Numbered from the stretch's first letter, positions 11,222 to 23,517 are shown. The stretch is DNA of 56,636 nucleotides from Glomus cerebriforme (GCA_003550305.1 QKYT01000575.1:15449-72084); one strand, 5' to 3'. Made by a program: numbers and translations. The notes: generated by a model from the sequence alone, not told the origin.

Positions 11222-14013
11222 TTAATATGTCATGTTATTATTACTAGTCAATGAGGAGATAGTTGGTGCATTCATTACTGTAGCAGTACTATGAATATTC
11301 GGGTTACTAACTACTGGATTTGTAGAAATTCCGTTGCTATTTATTGTACTAGCCGATGATGTATTGCATCTTAAACTTTGCATTCTTAACAAATATTCAG
11401 TCCAATCGGTCCAATCATTCCAATCAATCGTTGACGGTAATGATAAGAATGGATTATTATTATCCATTGGATCATCAATATCAAATAATAAGGATGAATC
11501 TGGATTAAAAGCATCAGCATTTTGTGGAAATAATCCACTATCCGTCGTTAAATATTCTGTGAAATGCATAATTCCTGGCGATGATGTAGTTGATTCAGGT
11601 GATGACGTTTGATCATATTGCAATGCATCATTTGACGGGGATTTTGTTGATAATTGAGGGCTATTCACCTCTGATGATGATGTCGCCGCCGTATTCAAAT
11701 TATTATTCATCATATTTTGTTGTTGTGATGAATTCCATAATACCGTATATGATGGAGTTTGTTGATAATGATGTTGATTTTGTTCAATCGAATTTAAATT
11801 TGTTGAAGGATTAAATGGTGGAGCAAAGGTAATTTTTGGTCGAGGTCGTCCATTATTTGATTCTGATAAACAATTAAGAAAAGGATTTTTATCTCGAGTA
11901 GTTCCTTCAGATGCCATATCTTCTAATTTAACATAACCTTGAAAATTATCATTTGTTGCTTTCCTTTTTTGTGGGATTGATTTTTGTGAATCTGAGTAAC
12001 CTTCCAATTCAATATTTCTTGATTTTAATAAATCGCGAATTAAACTTGATAATTTATCAGTAGCAAACCAATAATCTGTCATATGTTCCAAACATTTTAA
12101 TGTCATTCTTAAACCATGTTTTGCAACTTCTCTAAATCGATCATCTCCACTCAAAGCATTTATAAAATGCATAGATGCTGCCGTAAAGAAAGAATAGATT
12201 ATATAAGTTCCAGATAATTTTAAACTTCCATCTTTCATACCACGATATAAAATATGAGTAATATTATTTGCGGCCATGGTACAAATAGTTAATGAAGGAA
12301 TTGAAGAAGGGGGAGCTTTTGATTTCGGTCCACGAATATGAGGACGATGTAAGAGAATTTGTTCAGTATAATAAAGTAAATGAGTAAACATTTTTCTATT
12401 TGTTTTCACATCACCAGAATTCATTGTTGCCGGATCAAATTGAAACTTTTTTGGAAGATTATCACGCCATTCATTTAATTCATTATCTAACGAAGCTAAT
12501 ATAGATTCTACGTTGCCTTGTGAAGATTTAGATTTTATACCATAAACATGATTAAGTATGCGTCCAAGGATTAAATTACCTTTAATCATTTCAACCCATG
12601 CTTCAATAGTATCATTATCATCATCAGGAATTTTTCCTGCGATAGGAAAATCTACATCACAATCGGCTTCATTTATTGCAAGTGGCCTTCCTAATCCTGC
12701 ACTAGAGAATCTATCAATTAAACAACAAGCCCACCAAACTCTTCTTCTTACTTCTCCTTGTCTCTCATCAAAATTCCATTTAGAAGAATCACGATGTAAT
12801 CCCATATCTTGAGCAAGCCTTATAGCAAGACCAATATATACCCAAGTAACAGAATCTTTTTGACCATGAATCTGTATTGATAACATTAATAATGCTTGAA
12901 CTATTGAAATACTAGCCTTATCAAATTCATCCTTTAATAATTCTTTTGCCTTAACATAAAAAACACTTCCAGGAAATCCTTCAGAATACATTCGTATGGA
13001 AGGATCATTAACAAATCTAGCAGTAATAGAAAATATTGCATATAATAAAATGATTGAAGAATAATTAGCTTCTAAATTGTTATATTTTTCCATTAAATCT
13101 TGTTTATCAATAAATGGCATATAAGGATGAACTTCTTTCCAATAAGCTTCTAATAATTGATCACATAATTCTTTTGGAGGTAATTCTAATACCTCACTTG
13201 ATCCGATACGTTTAATTGGAGGTATATGCCAATCAGATGTTGGCATCGAAATGATTTGTCCATTAGCAACTTTTTTTGTAATTTTTAATAAAAAAACTCC
13301 TGAACTATTTCCAAGATATTTTGTATGACCACTTTCATCCATTGCAAGTTGTCCCATACTATCATTTAAATCATATCGAGATCCACTATATTCATTACTA
13401 TCACTTGATAAACATTCTTCTGAATCACTACTCTGACCATTATTTTTATAATGTTTATGACCTGATGATGATGATGTCATCAAATTTTTCGAAGAACTGG
13501 TTCTACCATTTCTTGAATTATTTTTATTAGTTGATGTGGAATTAATGGAAGGAGATTTTCTTAATCGAGAACTAGTCGAATTATTTGATTCTTGAGCGGA
13601 TCTAAAGTTGCTCTCATTAACATTGATCCATTCAAGATTTGAAGAAATTGTACCTTCAGGTAAATCCCCTGATTGGACCAAACCTCCAAGAATCGATTCC
13701 ATTCTTTGAAGTCTAGTTTCTAACGCTTCAATATATCCTTTTGGAGGACCGCGTTTCTTTGGCGCATCAATAAAGGCACTAGAAAAAAAAAAAAAAAAAA
13801 AGTTAGCAAATAAAAAAATAAATCATAAACATTTAAAATAAATATTAAAAAAACATATATTTACCATTCATAACCGTAAGCTTTACAATTTGTACAAGAT
13901 GGTGGATCAGAACCAGGCTGTACACCATCACAACGAACTTTTTTCCTTCGACAAGTATCGCAAGCTCTTGCGACTCTACGTCTCTTAACACCATTTGATT
14001 CTTCGCCTGACAT
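11222..14013 (-). CDS. Zn2Cys6 (Gal4-type) transcription factor with fungal middle homology region
   Basis: Two exons, 13865-14013 and 11222-13778, joined by a GT-AG intron (13779-13864) that splits the last zinc-cluster cysteine codon (TG/T); 901 aa. The binuclear cluster is C18-x2-C21-x6-C28-x11-C40-x2-C43-x6-C50, preceded by the basic stretch KRRRVAR. It is followed by KKRGPPKGYIEALETRLQRM, the linker and short coiled-coil dimerisation element of the family. A Ser/Asn-rich stretch precedes the fungal-specific domain (about 250-480), with KELCDQLLEAYWKEVHPYMP, then RLAQDMGLHRDSSKW and RRRVWWACCLIDRFSSAGLG. The C-terminal 250 residues are Asn/Ser/Gln/Thr-rich with acidic patches, a likely activation region. 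It is a nuclear DNA-binding regulator. The family regulates carbon, nitrogen or secondary metabolism; I do not recognise a specific orthologue. Confidence 0.9.
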
Positions 14014-17000
14014 TTTTTTTTCTTTTAAATACGAATTTTTTTTTTTTTCTTTCCGTTTATTAAAATAAAAATAAATACAATATGAGGTGAATTTATTTTT
14101 TTTATTTATTTATTTTATATTTTTTTTTCTGAAAAAGAAGGAAAAATATAATATATATATAACAATGGAAAATAAGCTATATTTACGTATAAGTAAATCG
14201 TATAATGAAAGGGAGCACAAAGCATGGAAAAATTTTTAAGGTTGGAATGATTTGGAGGTATTTATATACAAATTTTTTTTTTTTTTTCGAAATGATTAAT
14301 AATATAATTAATAATAAGATGCTTTTATTGTGATAATAGAAAAAACTTGACGTTATCATACACACTTAATGAATTTATATTATGCAGGATTTTTCACACA
14401 AAAACCTGTTGAACTGCGTAAAATATATATACATATATGACATATTACATAAGCTTATAAAATAAATAAATAATTTAAACAAATAATTGATCATATTTTT
14501 CACTTCCTATCTGGTAAGGGTGTGATGAATTTATTGTATCTTTGATCAATTAATAGAAATGTTTTAAAAAACCAATTAAATTGCTTTTTCGGAAAAAATA
14601 TGTATGGTAATTGAAAAAAAATTTTTTTTTAACATTCTAGAAAAAGAAAGGACCAATAGTTACTTAGTATCTTAATATAGGAAATTCCGCCGAAATTACA
14701 AGTTTCACTTCATTCTTGGCATAAACATACACCAAAGTATCAAAAATGGAAATTTATTCTAAAAAAAAGTCATGAAATAAGTGGCGCGACAAGAGATTAT
14801 GATAGCATTGGCAAAAAAAATATCTAGTCGATATTAATCATTAGACGCCACCGCCAATATGATTAAGAATCATTCTATTCTCTAAATTTAGCATTGGTTA
14901 ATGCAAAGAAGTAAGGAACGGCCGAGGTTATAAAATGATATTTGTAACATATAAGTATCTCTATTATTGGTAAGCCATAAAAATATACAGTAAGTAATAC
15001 AGAATTTATCTGGGCATATTTTATGAAAGTAAGTTTTTGCCTATATACGCGTTTTATTTAACCTTATAAAATCATTTATTCGGAATTACGAAACCAATAT
15101 AAGTTGACTTTGTAGAAAGAAATTCAACAATATTATGTATGTTGTAAATCAATTGACAAAATAATAAAATCAATTTAAGGAGAATTTTCCATTTTTATGC
15201 TTGCAATACTTGTTAAAATGCGAGAATTTTTTTTTTTTTTTAAAAAAAAAATAACAAATTATCTTGTTTGATTTTGATTATGCATCGTAATGTATTAAAT
15301 TCTGATCATCCCCTTCTTTATTTCGAATTTCTTATCTTTCTTATCAAAAAAAATGTTTCATACACTAGTGTACATATAAATGGGTTAGAGAAATAAACAA
15401 ACAATACACAAGCTATCACGTTTACTTTATTCATGTAACTTTAAACCATTGTAACATGTATTCTCCGACTCTCTCAAAATTTTTTCAATCTTTTCTTTTT
15501 TTTTTTTAATTTTATATTGAAAATTGCGATCGTGCTTTTTTTTTACCTTTAGTAAATTATTATTATTTACGCAGATCATATATAAAAATATCTCTAAATC
15601 GGAAAACCCGATACGTTTCAGCTGTATATCGTAAGTGCTTATGTAATCACATGTAAATTGTTATTGTTACGCGCTGTGATCGATCGGATTAAAACTAGTT
15701 TTTAATTATAGTGTGATTACTTACTGATAAAGAAAAATTATTTCCTTGAAATATGTAATAATGTAATAATGGTATCAAAATGATATCTTATTTCATTAAT
15801 ATTTGATCCGAATTATTTAACAAATATGTATTGAAACGAAACAGGTGAAACAGATGAAACAGAATAAACAGATATTTGTAAAAAAAGTCTGAAACATGAA
15901 ATTTTATACATTCGAATTAAATCCTACATGGATCTACTATTAATGAAATACGCGTAATTCTATTATAATTAAATTAAATCATGCTTTACTTTGCTATTCA
16001 ACTAAATATTTATTATAAGATTTTATGTATAAATTAAAAATATATATTATCGGAATTCCCGAAAACATATACATATATATATATATATATCATTTATACA
16101 TTTTTTAGATATATACTTTTATAGAAATGTTCTTTATGATCTTTTTTTATTGTCATATGAACAATATGAACGAATTAAAATATCTACTTTTTTTCATATT
16201 GATGAAGGTAACCTTCCTGCTTAGGAAGTTATACATCGGACCTCTCCAGTAACAAATTGTTTTAATATTCTAACAGTATTAAGATAATTTTTAGAAAATC
16301 TGGTTGACGCCCATCTAGTTTCTATTTGTTCATTAAGTTGAGAAGATGAGGGGCCTTCTTTAATGGGATCATCTCCTTTGTAATTCGGTATTCTAAGAAT
16401 TTTAATTATTTTAAATACAGAAAACAAGATTCTTTGTGTTCCTTTTATTTTTAGATAACAAGATTACTTAAAAAAAAATTGATCATAACGGAAAAGTTCC
16501 ATATCCATATGATCTTTATTCACATTGATATTACGATAATAACAAATATCTAATCTACTTCGAGGTGATTTACAGCTGATTGTAGAGCCTTCCCTTAATA
16601 TGGAATAATTTTCAATCCGAAAATAATAATATATTTGTATTTGTAAAAATTGGCTTGAACCAATTTGAACCAATTATCTATTATACAACTGTGGCAACTT
16701 TAAGTTATAATAATGCTTATCATAATTATCATAATAACAATCGTAAGCAATATGCGTCTAGATGATTATTTACGCGTTTAATATGAGATTTGACCTATCT
16801 GTTTGTAAACTATAATATGATTTTCAATTTTACCCCTAATCAATCCTTTTTTTTTTTTTTTTTTATGCTTTAGATCATGAAAATTCATGTAAATGCGCCC
16901 GATCTAACTCAATGAATTGCACGAATAAACCATGTTTTATCATTCGATTTTCATTATATACATAAATAAATATATATATACACAGTATACAGTATATATG

Positions 17001-18721
17001 ATAACGATACATGTAATTTATCACATCGTTGAAGAATATTATATAAAAATAAAGTCCGAGTTTCAGAAAATTTCTCCTTTATTGGTTAATTTTTGAGTCG
17101 CCTTAAATTATTATTATTATTATCATTATAATATTTACAAATCTAATATTCTAATTATATTAACGCGTACTGATTCTTTGTCTCCAATATTCCTTTTTTA
17201 TCAATCAAATTATTAATTTATTTATCAAAGTTTAAGTTTTAAACTCCTTAAATTACTTCATTTCTACAATAAATTCCATTTATATTTTCTCATTTTTATA
17301 CGCGTTTAAAAAGTGATAACATACTTATTTTAAAGTTTATATTAATTTACGCCCCCAAACAAAGGAGAGATTTATTCATCTCTTGATCTTTTGGCACGGG
17401 CCTATCCCCCAAATTTGTGGGAACTGCAAAATGATTTAATGATTTTTTTTTTTTGATCTGAGAATCTTTTATTTTTTTTTTTTTTTGATCTTTTTACCTT
17501 GTTTTATAAAGATATGCAGGTGACGTAAATTTTGGCGCAGCGATTTTTTTTTTTTTTAAAAAAATCAGTAATTTTAATTCGTTATATACGGTAATTACCC
17601 TAAACCGTCAAATTTTATAAATTATATGAAGTATAAACGGCAACGAAAAAGACCCGGTCGGTGATTTCGGTAATTACATTTCCTGATAATTTTATTGGTT
17701 TTAATAAACTATTTGAATCTCATAAAGTAACAATCAATGCAAAAAAAAAAACAAAGGTTATACTATTTACAGGACGGAATGGTAAAGCGTGAAACCAAAA
17801 ACAGTCGGATAATTTTCGACACATGCTATAAAAGTTTTGTTGATGAAGCAGGAAAAAAATAATGATAACCCGTTGATCCATCATCCCACCATTGATTTTT
17901 GTTGTTTAGCCTTATTTTTAAAATTAAAATGCTTCCTCTTTAGGAAGTTAATTATTTTATTCAATTCAATTTTATACAATATAAAGGGATAAATAACGGC
18001 ATTTGACAATGTAATTCGAATGTTAAATACGGAATTACGGATAAAATAATCGGATTGTCATAATCCCGCGCCTTAATTTAATTCCGACATTCCTTGTCAA
18101 GTATCAAATTTTAAACAAAAACAGATGAATATTTTTCGTTATCCTTAACATCTTAGAAAAGTTATAGAGTTTGATTTTATTATTATCATACTTTTTACGT
18201 GTAATAAAAAGCGCACGTGATTTTTTTATACATTTTTGAATTTTGATCACGTTATCAATTAATTAGTAGAAATTACCATTTCAAGAATATTTACATATAA
18301 ATTTTACTGAAACTAAAAAACTGATCTAAACTAGTTAAAAAAATTTAATTTAAATGTTATAATTTCATCCCCGAGTTAAAGACTAATAATAAGAATAATT
18401 AGTTATTCCAAATTACTCCACTGGAACGAACCGCTACCTGTTAGTGGTGTCAGTTATTCGGTCGAACAACTGATTTATCTGATATTTCTGCCTGATACTT
18501 GTTTAGAAATACCGAGAACCGGTTAAAAAAGGATAAAGCTTTGTTATTGAATAAATCACTATACGTAAATATTATATAACTTAGTATCTTATTTAAACTT
18601 TTTTTTTTCGGCCATTAACTCAACGATTTTGTTTTAATGATAAATAACATTATTATATTATTTTAAAAAATATTATTAAAAAAAAAAATTAATTAATTAA
18701 ATAATCCTTCTTATCCTATCA
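14014..18721. other. Long intergenic region (4.7 kb)
   Basis: It lies between the start of the Zn2Cys6 gene and the stop of alginate-lyase gene 1. Mostly AT-rich with TA microsatellites (for example 16073-16090, 16974-17000). Two CTTCCT-N4-AGGAAG palindromes lie at 16213-16228 and 17932-17947. The only coding candidate is the fragment at 16221-16673. Several MluI-type ACGCGT words occur (15047-15052, 17163-17168, 17302-17307). No tRNA or snoRNA was recognised. Confidence 0.5.
16221..16673 (-). pseudogene. Unrecognised gene fragment or 3' exons of a small gene
   Basis: Two open segments can be joined by a phase-consistent GT-AG intron of 75 nt (16393-16467). The result ends ...KDHMDMELFRYDQFFFK joined to IPNYKGDDPIKEGPSSSQLN, then EQIETRWASTRFSKNYLNTV and a stop at 16221-16223. 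Codon use and composition (charged, balanced) look like real protein, unlike the surrounding AT noise. I find no ATG that starts the upstream segment sensibly, so the 5' exon is missing or the gene is broken. I do not recognise the family. It may be a relic, or the 3' end of an expressed gene whose first exon lies between 16673 and 17400. Confidence 0.35.
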
Positions 18722-20221
18722 TCATTCTACACAAGTCCATAATTGTTTATTTGTCATTAAAGACCAAACACAAAGATAATTGTCTTCCCATTCAGCATTT
18801 CTGTATTCTAATGCTTGTTCTAATTTAGCTTTAGGTCTTAAAATAATTAAAGCTTCAAGATATTTATCATCAGGCCAAATAACAAAAGCTAATTCTAATA
18901 TTCTGACAAAACTATTCATTTCAAATTCTTTAATATTTTTAAAAGGCCAACCTCTCCCATTCGATAAAGCAAAAGGTAATAAATAATCAACAGCTTTTTT
19001 GATGGATTGACCTTNAGGTCCAACATAATTCCATCCATCAAATCCATAATATTGTGATCGTTCAGCTAAAAGAAATAATGCTTGTAAATTAAATACTGAA
19101 TAAAACCATGAAGTTGGACGTTTTGTCTCATGAGGTTGTTGTCCTGTAGGAAGAATTCCGGTATCTACTCTATGAATTAATGCATTACGTGAATATTTAC
19201 GTACTTCTTCTTCTCTACCTAAATAAGATAAAAGATATATTGCTTGTACATCATAATATGTTCCATGATTATTTTTCGCTTCCTTTTCTCCTGTTCCTAA
19301 AGGAGTTGTTTCCAGCCAATTATAATAAGTTGATATCCATTTTTTTAATTGTTCCTCTGCCGAGTGATCCCATTTGCGCGATGAGCGCATTAAAGGTATA
19401 GATTGTAACATTCTATAAATAGGATGCATATCTAATACGCCGGTTTTTCTTCCAGATTCGTGACCTTTAATAAAACTTGCATATTCAAGATTAGGATTCA
19501 TCCTCGTTTTTGGATTTATAAACCATTCTTTAATTCTATAAACAGCTTTCTCAACATATGAATCATTTCTTGTAAAATAATAAGCAAAACCTAAATTCTC
19601 AACATCTTTAAATAATTTTCTTAAAAAAGAATAATCTTTAACAGTTTCAATTTCAGGATTAGTATAACCATCTCTTCCAATGTAAGGTAAACCATCTGAT
19701 TTAGTTAGGTTCGGCCAAAAATATCTTGCTAATGACATATAATCATGTGGATCATTTGAAGGTGCAAGTTGAGGTTTTAAAGTAACAGAATAAACTGAAT
19801 CATTCTTTAATGCTTTATCTGCTTTATTAAGAAGATTCGATAACATTTGATGATGTTGTTGTCGGAGAATACTAAGATAATTTGCATAATTTCTACTGTT
19901 TATATAATCTTTAGGATTACCATCTACATCATAAACTGTTGATAACTTGCTAGATATTGAGGGTGGAATTTTTTCGTCTTTAATTTTTTTAATTTTCTTT
20001 TTCTTTGTTTTCTTTGTTGATTTTTTATTTGACTCTTTAGTTGACGAAATTATTTCAATTACTTCACTTTGTTGGATATCATTAGGTTGTGGTTCCGGAA
20101 AATTGACATCTAAAGGTAAAGGACCTTCTTTTGTAGAATTTTCAATTGGTCCAAAAGTCCATAAAATGATAAAACATATAGTTCCAAATACCGTTAAAGT
20201 TAATATTTTTTGATAGAGCAT
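18722..20221 (-). CDS. Alginate-lyase-domain protein 1, membrane-anchored
   Basis: Single exon, 499 aa. Residues about 5-24 form one hydrophobic helix (signal anchor, type II topology expected), followed by a Lys-rich linker at about 60-90 (KKSTKKTKKKKIKKIK). The rest matches the alginate lyase fold (alpha/alpha toroid, Pfam Alginate_lyase type). It has LAPSNDPHDYMSLARYFWPN near 150, the catalytic-type motif NNHGTYYDVQ with N317-N318-H319, and KRPTSWFYSVFNLQALFLLA supplying the expected Arg and Tyr. In characterised polysaccharide lyase family 5 enzymes the Asn/His neutralise the uronate carboxylate and Tyr is the base/acid; activity on alginate itself is not implied here. One residue is undefined because of the ambiguous base at 19015 (the paralogue has Glu). 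It is tandem with gene 2 downstream, and the catalytic part is nearly identical to it. Confidence 0.85.
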   Translation of the reverse strand: MLYQKILTLTVFGTICFIILWTFGPIENSTKEGPLPLDVNFPEPQPNDIQQSEVIEIISSTKESNKKSTKKTKKKKIKKIKDEKIPPSISSKLSTVYDVDGNPKDYINSRNYANYLSILRQQHHQMLSNLLNKADKALKNDSVYSVTLKPQLAPSNDPHDYMSLARYFWPNLTKSDGLPYIGRDGYTNPEIETVKDYSFLRKLFKDVENLGFAYYFTRNDSYVEKAVYRIKEWFINPKTRMNPNLEYASFIKGHESGRKTGVLDMHPIYRMLQSIPLMRSSRKWDHSAEEQLKKWISTYYNWLETTPLGTGEKEAKNNHGTYYDVQAIYLLSYLGREEEVRKYSRNALIHRVDTGILPTGQQPHETKRPTSWFYSVFNLQALFLLAERSQYYGFDGWNYVGPXGQSIKKAVDYLLPFALSNGRGWPFKNIKEFEMNSFVRILELAFVIWPDDKYLEALIILRPKAKLEQALEYRNAEWEDNYLCVWSLMTNKQLWTCVE

Positions 20222-20782
20222 TATTAAAAAAAAATTTTTAAAAAAAAAGGGAGAAAGAGGGAGAAAGAATAAGAAAAAATTTTTTTTTTTTTAGTTTGTA
20301 GTATTTTTAATTAATGCTTTTTCCAAAAAAAGAAAAAGTTCTGTAACCCAAATAAATTTGTACACTTTAAGAATTAAGCAAATTAAGTTTAGATCCGCAT
20401 CATTTCTCTCCATCTTCGGAAACAAATTAAATAATAATTATCATATATTTAGATTATAATTTTGCGAAATTTAATGTAATATGAAACTTTAAAGATTTTT
20501 TTCTACGTTTAATTAGGAAATCTTTAAATCAATGGTATCATATAATGTATATTAATAAGAAAGCCTTTGAATAATTATCTTTATTTAGTAAAGTGATTTA
20601 TCCAACAGTAATTTTATTACGCAATACATTTGAATTAGTAATGATGATGCTATTTATAATATAATATCTATTTAACGTGAAATCTACAAATTTGGCAAAA
20701 TTACATTGCTTAGTAATTTATTAATTTTATTAATTATTCAATATACAATAGATTGTAAATTAAGATTTATCTACAATTAATA
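20222..20782. promoter_or_regulatory. Spacer between the tandem alginate-lyase genes (promoter of gene 1)
   Basis: 560 bp between the ATG of gene 1 and the stop of gene 2, both on the minus strand. It starts with A-rich sequence next to the ATG (20222-20295). It should contain the gene 1 promoter and the gene 2 3' UTR. No distinctive motif was recognised. Confidence 0.5.
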
Positions 20783-22105
20783 TTATTTTAAACAAGTCCA
20801 TAATTGTCTATTTGTCATTAAAGACCAAATACAAATATAATCATCTTCTAAGTTATCAAATCTTAATGCTTTAGGTCTTAAAATAGTTATAGCTTCAAGA
20901 TATTTATTATCAGACCAAATGACAAAAGCTAATTCTAATAATTTAATAAAGTTATTTATTTTAAATTCATCAATATTTTTAAAAGGCCAATCTTTTCCAT
21001 TTGATAAAGCAAAAGGTAATAAATAATCAACAGCTTTTTTGATGGATTGACCTTCAGGTCCAACATAATTCCATCCATCAAATCCATAATATTGTGATCG
21101 TTCAGCTAAAAGAAATAATGCTTGTAAATTAAATACTGAATAAAACCATGAAGTTGGACGTTTTGTCTCATGAGGTTGTTGTCCTGTAGGAAGAATTCCC
21201 GTATTTACTCTATGAATTAATGCTTTACGTGAATATTTAATTGCTGCTTCTTCTCTACCTAAATAAGATAAAAGATATATTGCTTGTACATCATAATATG
21301 TTCCATGATTATTTTTCGCTTCCTTTTCTTCTATTCCTAAAGAAGTTGTTTCCAACCATTTATAATATTTTGATATCCAATTTTTTAATTGTTCCTCTGC
21401 TAAGTGATCCCATTTATATGATGAACGCATTAAAGGTATAGATTGTAACATTCTATAAACAGGACGCATATCTAATACACCAGTTCTTCTTCCAAATTCT
21501 TGACCTTTAATAAAACTTGCATATTTAAGATTAGGATTCATCCTCGTTTTTGGATTTACAAACCATTCTTTAATTCTATAAACAGCTTTCTCAACATATG
21601 AATCATTTCTTGTAAAATAATAAGCAAAACCTAAATTTTCAACATCTTCAAATAATTTTCTCAAAAAAGAATAATCTTTAACGGTTTCAATTTCAGGATT
21701 AGTATAACCATCTCTTCTCATGTAAGGTAAACCATTTGGTTGAGTTGGATCTGGCCAAAAATATCTTGCTAATGACATATAATCATGTGGATCATTTGAA
21801 GGTGCAAGTTGAGGTTTTAAAGTAACAGAATAAATCGAATCATTTTTTAATGCTTTATCTGCTTTATTAAGAAGATTCGATAACATTTGATGATGTTGTT
21901 GTCGAAGAATACTAAGATAATTTGCATAATTTCTACCGTTTATAAAATCTTTAGGATTACCATTTATATCATAAACTGTTGATATATCCAATTGTAACGG
22001 ATCATCTTTAACGTAATTTTCCGGTGGAAACAATGTCCATAAAATAATAAACCATATAGTTCCAAATATAATAAAAGTTAATATTGTTTGATTAGATAAT
22101 CCCAT
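20783..22105 (-). CDS. Alginate-lyase-domain protein 2, membrane-anchored (tandem paralogue)
   Basis: Single exon, 440 aa. It has the same architecture as its neighbour: an N-terminal hydrophobic anchor (about residues 8-26) and then directly the lyase domain starting at STVYDINGNPKDFINGRNYA. It lacks the 50-60-residue Lys/Ser-rich linker of gene 1. The motif NNHGTYYDVQ carries the conserved His at residue 267, and KRPTSWFYSVFNLQAL follows. The two genes run without indels at a constant 2040-bp offset through the domain. A 197-bp block (21003-21199 versus 18963-19159) has no mismatch apart from the N in gene 1, while other parts differ every 10-30 bases. The protein probably faces the lumen or cell wall. 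It is divergent from pacC across a 1.4-kb gap containing PacC-type sites. Confidence 0.87.
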   Translation of the reverse strand: MGLSNQTILTFIIFGTIWFIILWTLFPPENYVKDDPLQLDISTVYDINGNPKDFINGRNYANYLSILRQQHHQMLSNLLNKADKALKNDSIYSVTLKPQLAPSNDPHDYMSLARYFWPDPTQPNGLPYMRRDGYTNPEIETVKDYSFLRKLFEDVENLGFAYYFTRNDSYVEKAVYRIKEWFVNPKTRMNPNLKYASFIKGQEFGRRTGVLDMRPVYRMLQSIPLMRSSYKWDHLAEEQLKNWISKYYKWLETTSLGIEEKEAKNNHGTYYDVQAIYLLSYLGREEAAIKYSRKALIHRVNTGILPTGQQPHETKRPTSWFYSVFNLQALFLLAERSQYYGFDGWNYVGPEGQSIKKAVDYLLPFALSNGKDWPFKNIDEFKINNFIKLLELAFVIWSDNKYLEAITILRPKALRFDNLEDDYICIWSLMTNRQLWTCLK

Positions 22106-23517
22106 AATTATTAGAAGAAATTTATAAAATTAGTTCTTTCGTTCGTTATATTCAAAAGAAAGCTTTTCTGAGAGAAAATTTCGACATAATTTTAATCATT
22201 ATTTATATATAAAAAAAGTCAGTAACTAAAATTATAATCTGTATTGTAGATCATCATTCTGTGAATGAAAAAAATGAAAAAAAAATGAAATAAAGAATCA
22301 TTCAAAGAAACAACCAATAGGATGTATAATTATTACAAATAAAACAAATGGAACGTGAATTTGCCGAAAATTTTTACATGTCTTAAGTCATAAACTTTAA
22401 AAAAATTACGCAATTGGTTTAATCTATGATATCTACAGTACTTTGAAGATATGCACAATCGATGACGATTACCAACTTCAAATATGTATTGCAAACAAAA
22501 GATCTTAGTTTATCTCATTTGCATATTTACAAAAAAAATATCAAATGATTTCACGAAAAAAGAGATAATTGTATTAGTTTAAATCAGCCAATCAGCGTTA
22601 AATTTTTTTTCGACCTTCCTAACTGTTAACCTTTTAAGGGGTAATATAAAATAATATAATTAAATGTCGTGACGTGCGAAAGAAATAAAAAATTACTTAT
22701 TTTTATTTTTGGTAATAAAGATTTAAATAATTTTAGTTATCAATTGTGAAATTTGTAATATGCGTTAAGTATTATTTGTTTTTTATTTTGTATTGTTGGA
22801 TAATTACATTCCACTGCCGAAAGAGGAAAAGCGTATGGAATTTCCTTGACTTTAATTTTGTTAAATTTCGTATCCTGAAACAAACTCCCTATTTTATGGT
22901 TTAATCTTTGTGTAATTTTTCTTGGGTAAATATGAAACTTAAAAAGAACGTTCATCTTGGCGGGCAAAATTACAAATTTTTGTAATCATCATATAAGCCA
23001 AGTATATACATGCCTATTTTTAATTATAGATTTCTTGGTTTCTTGGCGCACTGGCCATGCGCAAATCATTATTATTAAGTTGATATTCTGGAAAATACTT
23101 ATATTTCTTGGCAGCATTATTGATTTGCTGAAAATTATTAACGTGACTTCGTTGCCAAGAAAAAATAAACTAAATGTTTCCATATTTAATCATTTGCATT
23201 AATTTTCTATTTATAACTAAAAATTTTCAAATTTCATAATTTTTCTTGGGTTTTTTTTTTTTTTACTCTTAATAAAGAAAATAAAACGTTTTACGCTTGT
23301 CCTCATTTGTCTTGGAACTTTTTATTTATAAAAGAACTCCATCATCACTGAAAAATACTTAATAGAATAATTTTTAGCCTTCAATTCTTTTCCCCTCTTG
23401 AGGAAAAAAAAAAAAAAAAGGGTTTAAATTTTAATCAGTAATTAATATATATATATTACCTATCGACAAGAATTTCTTAAAAAAAAAGTTAGTCGTGTGT
23501 TTTAAATAAAAGTTAAA
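22106..23517. promoter_or_regulatory. Divergent promoter region between alginate-lyase gene 2 and pacC
   Basis: It separates the two start codons (22105 minus, 23518 plus). It contains a cluster of GCCAAG/CTTGGC hexamers at 22956-23159. Related CTTGG words lie at 22921-22926, 23245-23250 and 23311-23316. ORFs of 64-81 codons in this gap (22740-23202) overlap each other on both strands and show no protein-like composition. A poly-A/T run and TA repeat precede the pacC start (23402-23460). Confidence 0.6.
22956..23159. promoter_or_regulatory. Cluster of five PacC-type binding sites (GCCAAG)
   Basis: Perfect matches to the PacC consensus GCCARG occur at 22956-22961 (reverse), 22997-23002 (forward), 23042-23047 (reverse), 23107-23112 (reverse) and 23154-23159 (forward). 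They lie 360-560 bp upstream of the pacC ATG and 850-1050 bp upstream of alginate-lyase gene 2. Scattered copies elsewhere in the window number about one per 5 kb by eye, so five in 204 bp is a strong local excess. Binding is inferred. Confidence 0.6.

Noticed and set aside
7475..22105. A metabolic gene cluster (transporter, Zn2Cys6 regulator, two lyases)
   Set aside because: Gaps of 2.1 and 4.7 kb, no biosynthetic core enzyme, and general gene types; co-location alone does not support it.
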